A stretch of DNA of 64,000 bases from Argentina anserina (lineage: Eukaryota; Streptophyta; Magnoliopsida; Rosales; Rosaceae), in NCBI RefSeq assembly GCF_933775445.1, contig NC_065875.1:19157555-19221554 (forward strand), in the 5' to 3' direction. Numbering within the stretch: position 1 is the first letter of the stretch; every line of letters starts with the position of its first letter. The translations under genes were made by a program, and so were the position numbers. Below are positions 1-11,390 of this stretch, in pieces. The notes under the pieces are model-generated. The model saw only the letters and a list, made by a program, of their open reading frames with translations, was not told where the DNA came from and did not search any database.

Positions 1-1519
1 CATTAATGAAATTTTATGGTCAACATATTTTGTCCTTAGTCTTTCTAAATATTACATGCCCATAAATTGGGTTATATTTAATTATGGTGGATAAATATTT
101 TTATGTAATATTCTGAATGGTTTTTATTGAAAATTTAAGTGTTTTAACGTAAGTTTTTTATTTGATTCAAACAATGTATAACCAATAAAATTGCAAATAA
201 TTATACTAACAATTAGAATAGCCCATAGTGTATAATTCATATAATTAATACACAAATAAAAGGTGAATGAATCATTTTGTCTATTTTAATAACACTTTAA
301 ACATTTTTATTAATATATTAGTAATTGTACATACTAAAAGCCCTTTTTGTTTACAACTTACCAAACACAAATAATAGTTTTTTGCTCTCACAACACTTTC
401 CAAAACAGTTTACTAAACGCTTTAACAACTTCAAAAGTTATTTTGCTCACAACAGCTTTAAAAGTCATTTTGCTCACAACACAACTGTACCAAACTGGGT
501 CATAGATCGATTGGAGAAGTAATTGCAAAAGAGCTCGGGGTAATATAGTAATTTTGGTATAAAAAATTAAGAATGGAGGTACAAATAATAAATTAAGAGG
601 TGCAAATAGAACCTCATTTTCTTCTTTTTTTGGGTAATGTTTTAGAATAGTAGTCTGGCTGTTAATTGGAATCAAATGATCCTCTAAGTGCCTCCTCGAT
701 TCCCTGACTTGTTAATGAAGCAACTATAGGGATGTTCCCAAATCACGTACAACTGTGAATTGATTAGCAAGATAATACCCGAACCACATAACTGTTTCAA
801 CTTCCAAATGCATGAGGAGCTCCCAATTAAGCCATGCAGTCGACTTCATTAATTAATTATATACAAATTATTTGAATAATTGTGATTGCTTATCAATGAC
901 TGTACGTAGCTTGTGAGGTCAATTTGTTTCTACGATCGAGTCCAACTTGGTTTTGTGAGTAGGTAATTAACATAGTGCAGAAGTGATCTTTTAATATTGA
1001 ACATATTCCAGGACCTATATTACTTGTTAATGGGGAGTTCGATCAGTATAAACAACTATATGAATTTAGACATCTAGATCGTAACGATTAAACTCATTAC
1101 TCATCCATGCATCATATATGCATGCAAATAATCAAATTGAAATGCTGCTCTTACTCTAAGTTCGTTGAGTGACTTGAGAGTCAGTTTGTAGCGAACTTTG
1201 AGCCAAAACATGTGAGATTAGGCCACATATAGTAGATTAGTAGTATTATTATTAGCTAGCAGTGCCATTCATTAATCAAGCATCCTTATAATCGAATATT
1301 ACTTACGAATCCCAAAATCTGTCACAACATATATGGTCGAATACTGATAGTGATAATGATCCGATCATCATTCATAAGTCGGGTGTTATTAGCTGTACCA
1401 AACTTTCGATTTGGTGGTTGCAGTAGTCTCGTATGATTTGATGGATGATGACTCTCAATAATACAGAAATTCCAGGTATATAATTGCATTGCATGCATGT
1501 ATAATGCTGATACTTGAGA
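1..1519. other. Intergenic, AT-rich; PIF-like MITE remnant near 340-520
   Basis: I see no supported gene. Around 340-520 the sequence has a run typical of PIF/Harbinger-type non-autonomous elements: two near copies of a 28-30 bp unit containing TTTTGCTCACAAC, and an end reading CTGTACCAAACTGGGTC, similar to the right end of the PIF element at 42.1 kb (CTGTACCAAACACACCC). The opposite end is not clear, so this is a remnant at best. The rest is unremarkable. Confidence 0.35.
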
Positions 1520-1527
1520 CTTGAGAG

Positions 1528-1747
1528 CAGGGCCGGCCCTCGGGAGGGCAGGCTGTGCAGCCGGGCCAGGGAAATCAACTAAACGGCTTGGTGTAAAATG
1601 TCTTATTTTTTTATAAGGACTTTGTGTAAAAGCGTTAATGTGTCAGAATCTAGGAAAATAGCTTTACTCTGTTCAGACTTTTCTTGCAAATTGTCGGCCC
1701 ATTTTTTTTTCTCGCACTAGGTCTTGAATCTCTCAGGGCCGACCCTG
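1528..1747. mobile_element. 220-bp non-autonomous hAT element (MITE) with 8-bp TSD
   Basis: The ends form a terminal inverted repeat: left CAGGGCCGGCCCT, right (reverse complement) CAGGGTCGGCCCT. The element is flanked by a perfect 8-bp direct repeat, CTTGAGAG, at 1520-1527 and 1748-1755. An 8-bp target duplication and a CAGGG-type end are hallmarks of hAT elements. There is no coding capacity. The TIR resembles that of the intact hAT at 30598-33850 (CAGAGCCGACTCT / CAGGGCCGGCTC), so that family could have mobilised it in trans. Confidence 0.85.
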
Positions 1748-1755
1748 CTTGAGAG

Positions 1756-2957
1756 GCCAGCCAGCTTCACTAGACCAATTTCACGCACCTTGTCGATCTA
1801 GTATTTACGTACGATGCCAACCACCCTTTTTGTAGCCCCAACTCTATTTATGTTATGGTCAGTCTTATTGTTTGCTTCATTACTCAACTTGCATGTAACA
1901 AAAACTTTTCAACATGTTTACATAGAAACAATACTCTCATTAAGCCATAGTTATTTTACGTTCTAATAGGGGTTACATCTTAAACGACATGTTGAATCGC
2001 TAAATTATAAAAACACAACCTTCTCTATACTAAAAAAGAATTTAAAGAATTGTATGTGACATAATCTTTCATCATAATCGATAATTGTTATTTGTAAAAG
2101 CTAAAATAATCAACAACTTGATAATTCAACTCAAACTCATATCATAGTGAGGGATCTTCCATCCATATGATCCTGAATACGTCTCTAAAAAAAGAGTACA
2201 CAGAAGAACTCATTTCGTCTCGTTGAACTATTATCCGGTGTACTAGTTAGTACTACTGTACAATAATTCTCATATTCTGTTTGTGAATTTTCCATCCAAG
2301 TTTTTGTACATTTGATAAGATCGAAGATGTAGGAGAAGAGAGCTAGAATAGTGAACGTCGGCCCATAGTTGATCAATGAAATGATATAAAGACACAGTGA
2401 CACACTACGGAAACTGATCGATTTGTTTATACAAAGTAGGCTACTTAACTAATTTTACTAATTTGTTTTGTACTGTGCAGTCTGTGATACAACTCCAGTT
2501 CGATTGTGTAAGGTGAGGACTGAAATTGAGTTATATAAAATAGGCTGCACAGAGGAGCCCAATATTTTATCATACTGGATCGTTCTTAATTCCTTCTCTC
2601 TTAATTATTAGTTGATTAGCTTTTCCCCATATTGTTATCTGCTCCTTTGCACCATTAGTCATTTGGGCTTGGTATGTAGCAGGCCTAGTGTTAATCTAAA
2701 ATCAAACATATATAATTATAATTAGTACACGTAAAAGAATCTCACACACATGAAAGAGTTCAGAGATACAGCAGGGAAGTTTGTCTGTCAAAAAATACAA
2801 TTTTGATGGATATTCTTACCTATCATATAATTGATTGAGTAGAGATACAGCAGGGAAATTTTCTTGCTACAACAGTTCCTTATTGCAAAACACAATAATG
2901 TAGCTAAATACTAGCTAGCTTCTTGTGCTTTTTGATGGATTTTCTTGCCACAATTCC
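1756..2957. other. Intergenic, nothing supported
   Basis: AT-rich sequence with only short ORFs in several frames and no recognisable domain, RNA gene or clear repeat boundary. Confidence 0.5.
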
Positions 2958-3270
2958 CACTACTAGAAATATGGCCTGAGGGGACAATTTTTAAGTGTCC
3001 CATTTGGTACTTATAGGGACATATATAAGTCTCTATTGAGATATAGGGACACTTAACACAAATGTGTCTTTTGAAGGTGTTCCTATTGCTAACTTGGACA
3101 TTTAATTTATGTGTCCCCAAATATAAGTGTAGGTCCTATAATTTCTCATACTACAAAGTAGAGAGCAACTACCATACATATGTACAAATACATTTAACCA
3201 ATTGGGGACATTTTAGCTATATGTCCTCATTGCTTAACTTTTCTTTGTTACCTTTGACTCCCCCCTAGGT
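2958..3270 (+). mobile_element. CACTA-like transposon left end with subterminal repeats
   Basis: The sequence CACTACTAGAAAT at 2958 matches the conserved terminus of plant CACTA (En/Spm) elements. It is followed by several short repeats of GGGACA and GTGTCC in both orientations (about 2980-3220), the usual subterminal repeat pattern. I did not find a matching TTTCTAGTAGTG right end, so the element is truncated or its right end has decayed. No transposase is visible. Confidence 0.5.
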
Positions 3271-3832
3271 AGGGACTAAATTGTAAACTCTACATCAAAA
3301 AATTATAAAAATATCAAGATGGTAAATAATCCAATCTCATATTTTCCATTGAAATCTTAAAATATTCAACAATACATCAACAATATTCATTATTACATTC
3401 ACTCCCTAAAAGAGGCCTATGTATAAACTATAAAGGAGAACTAGTTTAATTAAACTTCAACACTTCAGTCCTCAAATATACTTGTTTTAACACTATGACC
3501 TAGTAAGGAACACTTTCTTGCTGATTTATACAAACCCTAGTAAGAAACATTACAAATTAGTCATACAATTGAACATACATTTTATAGTGGAAGTTAATGT
3601 TCTCATCTTTCACATCTTGAATATACTGCAGCCATAAGCCCATAAGAGATGAGAAACTGTGACAGAAAATAATGTCTAGTAATTGAAAAAATGTTGACAA
3701 GCATCAACAATAAATTCTTTGCACAACAGCGGACACTGCATATATTATCTGTTAAACAAACTTTACAAATACTACATACTAGCATGCATGTCTAAAGACA
3801 ACATTGATATATCAAACGAACCTGAACTACAA

Positions 3833-4100
3833 CTTTTCTTATTGCTACCATATTTTCATAAGCGGACAGATTCACTTTCTCTGATACACCATTTCTTGGA
3901 GTATCATGCAACCTGCTCAAGTTCTACAAATTCATGCTGGTGAATGCAAGGGCCTCATCTAAGAGGCTTTTCTTATTGCTACCATATTTTCATAAATGGA
4001 TAGATTCACTTTCTCTGATACACCATTTCCTAGAGTATCATGCAACCTGCTCAAGTTCTTCAAATTCATGCTGGTGAATGCAAGGGCCTCATCTAAGAGG
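3833..4100. repeat. Tandem duplication, 2 x 134 bp
   Basis: Two adjacent copies of a 134-bp unit (3833-3966 and 3967-4100) start CTTTTCTTATTGCTACC and end CATCTAAGAGG. They differ at only a few bases. A short third partial copy (CTTTCTAAGAGGCCTCATCT) follows directly. It is non-coding as far as I can see. Confidence 0.9.
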
Positions 4101-4915
4101 CTTTCTAAGAGGCCTCATCTAAGCCTATCTTGAACCATATATACATTCATATCAAGTAAACCCAGAAACTTCAAATCACTATATTAAACTCGTAATGAAC
4201 CGACTATCTAAAATACCCAAGAGAATATGCACATTACATGAATGAATGAATGAGATGTAAGAAGGTGAAGGATTGGTGGTAAACGAATCATTCAGATACT
4301 GAGATGTAAACCTTACCTACAAGTACTCCATTTACAAATGAATGCAAGACATGTCCTCGTGTTTGAACATTTAATGTGGATTCTGGATTAGGAGAGTCAT
4401 GCTGAAAGCTGTATTTACAAAAAGTTGTAAGGATATTTGTAAATGACATGGTGTATTCACATTCGTCCTACTTGATCCTCATTCTAGATATTTAATTGAT
4501 CTTACCTGAAAGTATACCACAGATAATCAGAAAGGTCATTTATAGTTCTCATTTGGTCTGCTATTATGTTTTCTCTTAGAGAGGTATTGTCATAAGTGAG
4601 AATGACTTCATTGTACTCTTGTCAATTATGAGGTGAATCAAAATTTTGAGTTGGTGTCCATGATCTTGTAGCATGTTGTGCGCTTACATGTTGCACAAGC
4701 CATATGAATAATTTTAAGTTAGTATCAGCTTGCATATGAATTAGCATGAATACTGGTGAGGACTTGTTTACCTCTCTAGTGTTAAAAGATACTCTTTTAC
4801 AGTCTGGTAAGATACTGATTGACTTTCGGGACAACTGATAAGGAGAGTTCTGAAATTGGACAGTGGCATCAGTAGAGCCATTGTTCACCAGGAAAGCAGC
4901 ACACTCTCCAAATTT
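4101..4915. other. Intergenic, nothing supported
   Basis: No gene or clear repeat seen apart from the trailing partial unit of the 134-bp duplication. Confidence 0.5.
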
Positions 4916-5335
4916 AGCCGTATATACGGAGCTTTTTAGGTGCGGAAGTCCGTACCTTAAGTTAAGTTACGGATTTTTATTTTTATCAACCTTTCGATCG
5001 AGTTTTCACATCTCCACCGTCAAATATCTAGGTTATAATGTATAGATCATCTCCAAAAAATTTCATCTGATTTCATGATCGTTAAGGTATCAAACTCATC
5101 CAAACCAATGGACGTATTGAATTTACCGAACCTGAACCGTTCATATTTTGAGTATAAAATCGAGGTTATGAGTACCTTAACGGTGATGGAATCGGATGAA
5201 ATTTTGTGGAGATGATCTATACGTTATAGCCTAGATATTGGACGGTGAAGATGTGAAAACGCGATCTAAAAGTTGGTCAAAAATGAAAATCCGTACTTTA
5301 AGCTAAAATAAGGGCCTCCTTACTTGAAAAGTCCC
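4916..5335. mobile_element. Fold-back (long inverted repeat) MITE, about 420 bp
   Basis: The left arm (about 4916-5095) and the right arm (about 5155-5335) are inverted copies over about 180 bp. For example TTTTCACATCTCCACCGTC at 4999 pairs with GACGGTGAAGATGTGAAAA in the right arm, and TATAGATCATCTCCA at 5040 with its inverse at 5205-5220. The two arms are separated by a spacer of about 60 bp. Outer ends read CGGAGCTTTT and, inverted, CGGGACTTTT. It would form a long hairpin RNA if transcribed. A (TA)n microsatellite abuts the right end (about 5337-5365). Confidence 0.85.
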
Positions 5336-5336
5336 G

Positions 5337-5365
<29 letters not shown>
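5337..5365. repeat. (TA)n microsatellite
   Basis: About fourteen TA units directly beyond the right arm of the fold-back element; they may be the expanded insertion target. Confidence 0.9.
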
Positions 5366-5367
<2 letters not shown>

Positions 5368-6592
5368 CTGATTCATCATGCAATTCGTGCATGAACCCTG
5401 GCCTAATCATATTAAACCAGACTAAGCAAAGGTACTGATTGTCTCCATGTATAATTATAGCTACCAAACAAGGATCGAAATGAAACATACGTCGTGTTTG
5501 TCTGGTTTGCTTGTGCAACAAAAAGAGGTGGTTGTGAAGATATCTTTCAGATTGTGAGGCCGCGTTTGGGATATAAGGCAAGTCGTTGCCGTCTGGAGGA
5601 GACTGGAGACCGGAGGAGGAGCTGGACCCATCTGTCCCATTTGGTCAATCGGATTATTCCTCCGGCCACAGTCTGTGTGTTGCAGGGGCTTTATTTCGTT
5701 TACCATTGGATTCTCATCCCATGCATGATTCCGGCAAAGAGTGTTAAAGAGTCCTCAAAGTATTTTCATGTGATTGAGGTTGATTTTTAATTTAAAAGAA
5801 TTCTTCAAATATATTTTCTCCACTTCAAATGAAAAACATTTCAAAGGGAAAATTAATTTGCAATGTAATTCGAACATAAAAAAACTATATATAAATTATT
5901 TCTCTTTACGATCATTCAACATACATAAATATTCTTGGTTAATACGCCATACGTATTTATTAATGAATTAATACATTTGATCACAATATAATGAATCAAT
6001 TACTGTACACATCACCTTGTAAAGAAGATATATGCACTTATTTATTAATTAAGTCTAATCATACATATGTGATCTTAATTAAATACAACTGTTTGTTAAC
6101 AACAGTTGGAACTTAATTTATAATCAGACTTTAGTTATTGGAACATATATATTTGATTAAGAAGATCACTAATTAACCACCAACTAAGGGTTCCAATATA
6201 TAATCTCTTGTTTTTCTTTCAGTCATAGTGACAATGAGATGATCGAAGAAGTAATCATGTAAAAAGCTTGACTTTGCTCAAGCTCTTTTTAACACCATGA
6301 TATAAACTCCAGTATATCCTGTACACCAAAATATATATAAAGAAAATGGAAATGGACCAAATGGCCATAATTAAGGACTACCTAGCTAGCGTTCACAAAT
6401 ACTTTGGTTAATCCAATAATGGATATTGGAAGCTATAAGGTTGATACTTTATACCATTTGTACTTTAGTAATTTGATTATTATATACTCCATGTGAAGCC
6501 AAACCTTTTAGATCAAGATTTAATTACTTATGCAAACGTTGAATTTATTATTCTTTCAAGTTTTACTTAGTTTGTTAATAAGTTGGAACTTA
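5366..6592. other. Intergenic, no supported gene
   Basis: A GC-richer patch at about 5550-5720 has overlapping ORFs on both strands but no recognisable protein. The rest is AT-rich with no clear feature. Confidence 0.45.
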
Positions 6593-6597
6593 ATTTG

Positions 6598-6779
6598 TGT
6601 TGCACATGGACAAACGTAACTTGTGGATCACCAATGTACCGATATTGTCTCAACTTAACCACTTTTAAAGTGTTTGGTTTTAATCTTAAAATGTCTCGGT
6701 ACAATTGAGTATTATCCATCAACTTATAAGTTGTATATCATTTGTCACATTTCAAATGTGAGATATATCATCTTCAATA
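6598..6779 (-). repeat. TRIM 3' LTR
   Basis: 182-bp long terminal repeat of the TRIM element. It is the 3' LTR on the minus strand because the polypurine tract adjoins it. Its outer 5-bp duplicate is ATTTG. Confidence 0.92.
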
Positions 6780-7030
6780 CTCCCCCTCACGTGCAACCTA
6801 ATTTTTAGGTATGCATGTGTAATTCATTCGGTCCAATGTTCACATCGGAAATTGGTATATGTGATTTGGTGGTTTGCTCTAATTCCTATTTCGGAAATCG
6901 GCACTACAGTCGAAGGCCCACTGCAGACACTTAGTATGGAATTCAATGAACCCAAATTTGGGTCCAGTATGATTGGGGAATCCCCATATGGATAGGAGAA
7001 GTAATTGGAAATGGAACCGCTCTGATACCA

Positions 7031-7212
7031 TGTTGCACAGGGACAAGCGTGGTATGTAAATCACCGATGTACTCATATTGTCCAAACTTAATCACCTTTA
7101 AGATGTTGAGTTTTAATCTCAAAAGGCTTCGGTACAATTGAGTATCATCCATCCACTTATAAGTTGTATATTATTTGTCACATTTCATATGTGAGATATC
7201 TCATCTTCAACA
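7031..7212 (-). repeat. TRIM 5' LTR
   Basis: 182-bp long terminal repeat next to the methionine-tRNA primer-binding site (7019-7030). It differs from the other LTR at many positions, which suggests an old insertion. Confidence 0.92.
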
Positions 7213-7217
7213 ATTTG

Positions 7218-8667
7218 TATATACATTTGCGAATGTCAATCTATTGATTTTCGAAATATTTCTAAGTTTCATGTTTTCTAACTTATTGTGTGCTACCTAC
7301 ACACCGATAAATCAGGTCGTCTATCTATTTAAAGAGTAATTACGTAGTCTAAATACGTTTGTGCATAATAATCACGTAGTCTACGGACGTTTATGATCAT
7401 TTAAGGAATGTAGACATTTCCTACAGTCAATAGTCGCCCTTCTGCCCCCATTTGATTCTAGTAAAAAATGGTCTTAATTACTTAACTAACTTTAGATGCT
7501 GCCGTATGTTAATACAGCGATTAAGATTAGTTTACCCAAACTAATTAGGTTATTCATGCAATTATACAAGACTACTACTAGAATACGATTGTCGTTTAAG
7601 GAAGAAGCTACTTAAATCATTCAATGCATGGTCTAAAGAAAGCAAACGTTGTCGTTCTAAGCAAAGAATTAGACCCGAAATGAATTGAAGAAAGTATAGT
7701 CTCAAGTTCTAGTGCTACTATAGAATCGTTGCCCTCATCTGGTAGACCTTTCTTTATGCGTGGAAGAGGTCGTTCAAAACGGAGAAAGGTGCATCGAGCA
7801 AAATGTGGATGACGATCGAATATTATTGCTGAGATAAGACAGTAAATCCAAACCCGAGTGTGTATGAATGTATGTAGGTAATATACAATACACAACACAA
7901 TCAAGACTACACGTAGTCGTGATGTCACTATCCTCATAATCCACGTTCATATCCTTTAAGTTTGGTTTATCACCACTAAATCACCGGCCTTCGCTTCACC
8001 AGCACAACAGATTCAGGAAGACAAGGAGAGAATGTTCACCAGCACTTACATAAATAGATGAAGATCGAACTGATAGATATGGTTATTAACGTCATCATAT
8101 TTATATATATCTCATTAAACCATGTGCTATGAAGAAAATGTCCATTAGTTCATTACTCTTTTGATAATTCATATCATGAGAAAGGCTTCATCTTGAATTG
8201 GAATCCTAGAAAGGTCCCCGAAGAATTTTAGTGAACACAGTTATTCCACTTCTTCTACTATGAACGATTAAGAGCAAGTGCACCGCAATTTGGCAAAAGG
8301 CAAGGGCAAAATGAGATGTTTTTCCTCTGCATTTCAGTTTTTCTATGCACCGTGAATGACAAGACTTTTGCCTCTCAACCATCTATTCTAGGGTTTTTTC
8401 TCAAAAATCTATTCTAGGGTTAATTATGATCTTCCCAATTTTGCCCTTAATTCATGCCTCTGGTCTCTATCTCTCTCTTAACAGGGTAATAAGGGCAAAG
8501 AGGGAAAAGAAACTTTGTTGCCCAACTTGATCAAGAGTCAACAATTGTCAGCAGACTCGGTTGATCAATTTTAATCGGGCAAAAAACTAAGCATTGCAGG
8601 AATTTTGTACGCAAACACGGTCTTGCCCAAACACGGTCTTCCCCCCCCCCCAGTACATTTACTCTTA
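7218..8667. other. Intergenic, no supported gene
   Basis: Contains a minus-strand ORF of 106 codons (7617-7937) without recognisable features. A C-homopolymer of about 11 bases lies at 8641-8651. At 8275-8295 the run TTAAGAGCAAGTGCACC looks like a Harbinger-type MITE end, but I did not find its partner. Confidence 0.45.
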
Positions 8668-9549
8668 GATAAGGGCTAAGAAGCACATACATGCCACCTG
8701 AGCTGCGTATCACATGTCCGACACGGACACGTTCGGATACGTTTGGACACGCAAATTGATTTTGGACACGGTTTGGACACGCTGTAATACGTAATGGACA
8801 CGCGTGTGTCCTGTTTGAACACGCAATTAAGAAGGACACGGTGGGGTATTTTTGTCCATATAAAAATCTTAGACCAAAATCCTCAATGCGCGCAGTCTTC
8901 TAGCTCAGGTCCATAGCAGCTACATCAGATATCGTCCCAAGCCTTAACTTGTTGCTTCATAGACTCTATTGAGTCCTCGTGGTTCCTGAGTCACCCAGAT
9001 TGAAGAAGAAAAGGGCGAGGTCGGCGACAGAGGAAGAACAAAGAAGAAAGGGAGAAAATTAGAATCTAGGTTTGAGAAACTGAGAACGAAATTGAATTCA
9101 CTTCTCTTTTTTTTCACCAAGTCATCGAAACCCAGCAACAACAGCTCCTTCCTTTTCTCTCATCCCCAAATACCCAAACACCTTTCAGTCTTCTTCTTCT
9201 ACTGTAAGTCTCTTTTCTCCTATGTTCAGTGTTCTTGTATTTTGGTTTGTTATCATAATTTGGGGATTGTTTTTAGGGTTCAATCTCTCAATTGGGTGAT
9301 TGTGTGTTTAGGGTTCAGGGTTATTGATATTCAATGTTTCTATATAGCTTCTCTCTGTTTCTAGCTAAGCATATTATTTCACAAGATTCGTAGATGTTAT
9401 CCTTTCGCTCTATTTGTTATTCTATTTATAAAGATAATGACAGTAGAATGTGTTATTGGTAAAAGATTATTGATACTTTACACTTATTTGAGAGATAATT
9501 GCTAAAGTATTCTGACTCTATAAATGTTGATTTTTGTAGATTTCAACAG

Positions 9550-11065
9550 ATGGATCCTTCTGAAACTGGGCAAAATGCAGCAAATGTTTTTTGTAATAAG
9601 AAAACAGGTAAGGAAAAATTATTATATTCTCGTAATATTAATGATATTGGACTCGCAAGGACTCTGATATTCATCTGGAACTACCAATGTTGTAGGTGAA
9701 CGCATGTTAGAGGAGGAGAAATTGAAAGCAGAAAAGAAACTTGATGAAAAGCCTAAGGTATGTTGGCACTCAGTGAGAGGTCCTGCTTGATTTTCATGAT
9801 TTTCTATAAGTATGTCATTGGCTTCTCTCCCCACTAGTTTTAGTTATGCCATATACTCTAACTGATATTGTGGGGTGATTAGTTGTGTTATGGTTTAATT
9901 TAAGCTTGATTTCCATAAAACATGAGTCTTGCACATCTTACTTAATGGTTGTTGTTGTTGTTGGTGGTGTATCTTCATGTAATAGGAGATAAAGTTAGAA
10001 TGGGGTAAGGGCTTGGCTCAAAAGCGGGAAGTTGAAGCTAAACTAGAAGAATTAGAACGTGAGAAGGAGAAGCCATTTGCACGGACTAGGTTAGTTATAA
10101 TATTATTCCCTTTACAATCCTCGTGAAGAGAGTTCTATTTTGTTGTTTCTCTTGAGTGGTTGACAATCCAATATTATATCACACATCATATTCATAATTT
10201 TATTTTTGTTTGCTAGTCTTAGTCTAGTGGTAATGATTAGGTTTTATCTGTGGGATTCCTCATTTTTTCCATATGCCATTCTTTCTCTCACTGTTCTTAT
10301 TGTCAACCTTAGGGCTGGCACACATTTAAATTCTTTGTTAGGTCTTTTAGTTCCACAAAATTGGAATATATTGTTCTTTATAAAGGTCTTTAGTTATTTC
10401 CTGATTTTTGACAATCATTTATGTCCAGTTTCTGCTTTAGTCTACAACTCTCTTCTCTTGAAAATGTACAGACATGTAATCTCAATCCCTATTTGTATTA
10501 ACAGCAGCATCTTCTGTTTGCAGGGATGATCCAGAACTTGACAAAATGATGAAGGAAAGAGTAAGATGGGGTGACCCCATGACACATTTGGTACAGGTAA
10601 TCTAAGAATCAGTCACTATTGAAAATTGTACTGATATGTACATACCTGCCAGACTAAAAAATGAGATATAATATTTTGGCATTGTTTGCTGTCGTATGCA
10701 AAAGAAGTATCCTGAAGCAGTTCTCCCGAAGCTAGGGGATAATGAGAAAATGAAGGAATCTGGATTTATCATCTCTCAGGAAATTTCTGCTCATAACTGG
10801 TTAAAAAGAGGATTTAATGCTGCACCAAATCGGTATGGTATAAGACCAGGGACATTGGGATAAAGTTGATCGCAGTACTGGTTGGTTATTCACACTCTGC
10901 ATTTAGAACTTGGTTTACTTTCAACAAACTCTGGTTGTCCACGGGCGTTATGCTTTCAGGCTTATTAATTGCTGCTACTCTTTTGTTGCAGGATATGAGA
11001 AGCAATTTTTCAAACAAACAAACGAGAAACAAGCTACTCAGGTGGAGGCTTATCTCTGGTCCGTG
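9550..11065 (+). pseudogene. BUD13: BUD13 (pre-mRNA splicing, RES complex) C-terminal fragment, frameshifted
   Basis: Six exons with GT/AG borders can be joined: 9550-9607, 9696-9757, 9986-10089, 10524-10596, 10705-10880 and 10992 onward. They read the conserved C-terminal region of BUD13, a subunit of the RES complex that binds the spliceosome and helps retain and splice pre-mRNA. Diagnostic stretches are EIKLEWGKGLAQKRE, KPFARTRDDPELD, RVRWGDPM, NWLKRGFNAAPNRYG and QATQVEAYLWSVEDL. The N-terminal half usual for BUD13 is absent. At about 10849-10853 two bases are missing inside the expected P-G-R-H-W-D stretch, which shifts the frame and gives a stop at once. The last exon loses its normal stop and runs into a (TA)n tract. 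It lies wholly inside the element at 8676-11211, so I call it a captured, decayed fragment. Confidence 0.88.
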
Positions 11066-11069
11066 GAAG

Positions 11070-11097
11070 ATTTATATATATATATATATATATATAT
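11070..11097. repeat. (TA)n microsatellite at the end of the BUD13 fragment
   Basis: About thirteen TA units follow directly on the last BUD13 codons (Glu-Asp-Leu), where the natural stop codon is expected. Confidence 0.9.
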
Positions 11098-11390
11098 CTT
11101 TTAAAAAATATTTAATTAATGTGTCTGTGTCCAACAAAAATTTCATGTGCCGTGTCCGCGTAATGAATTGTGTCCAATACGAACTCTCGTGTCCGTATCT
11201 GTGCTACATAGGATAAGGGTGATTGCCAAAAGCCGCAATGTGATTGGTTGCCTTTTGATCGAGAGTCAAGTCGGGTGTGGCGGGCAATCATAGTTTTTCA
11301 CTTTCACTTTGAACTACAACATGCTTGAAACCCTAGCGAGGGTGTAATTAGTGATCATGAGGCGCCAAATAAACATCAACGTACTACGGA

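Larger units (their letters stand above)
6598..7212 (-). mobile_element. Complete TRIM retrotransposon (two 182-bp LTRs, PBS, PPT, TSD)
   Basis: Two direct repeats of exactly 182 bp (6598-6779 and 7031-7212) both begin TGTTGCAC and end CTTCAAYA. Read on the minus strand each LTR starts TGTTGAAG (TATTGAAG in the other copy) and ends GCAACA. Next to the LTR at 7031, the complement of TGGTATCAGAGC at 7019-7030 is a primer-binding site for initiator methionine tRNA. Just beyond the other LTR, the minus strand has a purine tract GTGAGGGGGAG (about 6780-6792). Perfect 5-bp target duplications ATTTG lie at 6593-6597 and 7213-7217. The internal region is only 251 bp and non-coding, so it depends on enzymes of other elements. 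Confidence 0.95.
8676..11211 (+). mobile_element. 2.5-kb TIR element carrying a captured BUD13 gene fragment
   Basis: The left end CTAAGAAGCACA and the right end, reverse complemented, CTATGTAGCACA form a short imperfect TIR. Both ends carry arrays of GGACACG/CGTGTCC subterminal repeats in opposite orientation (8715-8840 and 11120-11200). The flanking 8-bp direct repeats GATAAGGG (8668-8675 and 11212-11219) match perfectly. The 8-bp duplication points to an hAT-type element, but the end sequence is not the usual CAGGG, so the superfamily is an inference. No transposase is present. The interior holds six exons of a BUD13-like gene with introns retained, so capture happened at the DNA level (Pack-type) and not through mRNA. 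Confidence 0.8.

Noticed and set aside
2958..4900. Complete CACTA element
   Set aside because: Only a left end was found; no matching right end or transposase, so full limits cannot be set.
5494..5790. 98-codon ORF and its shadow on the other strand
   Set aside because: Neither frame shows a recognisable motif; the GC-rich patch may be part of an old repeat.
7617..7937. 106-codon ORF on the minus strand
   Set aside because: No domain, no splice partners and composition like the surrounding AT-rich DNA.
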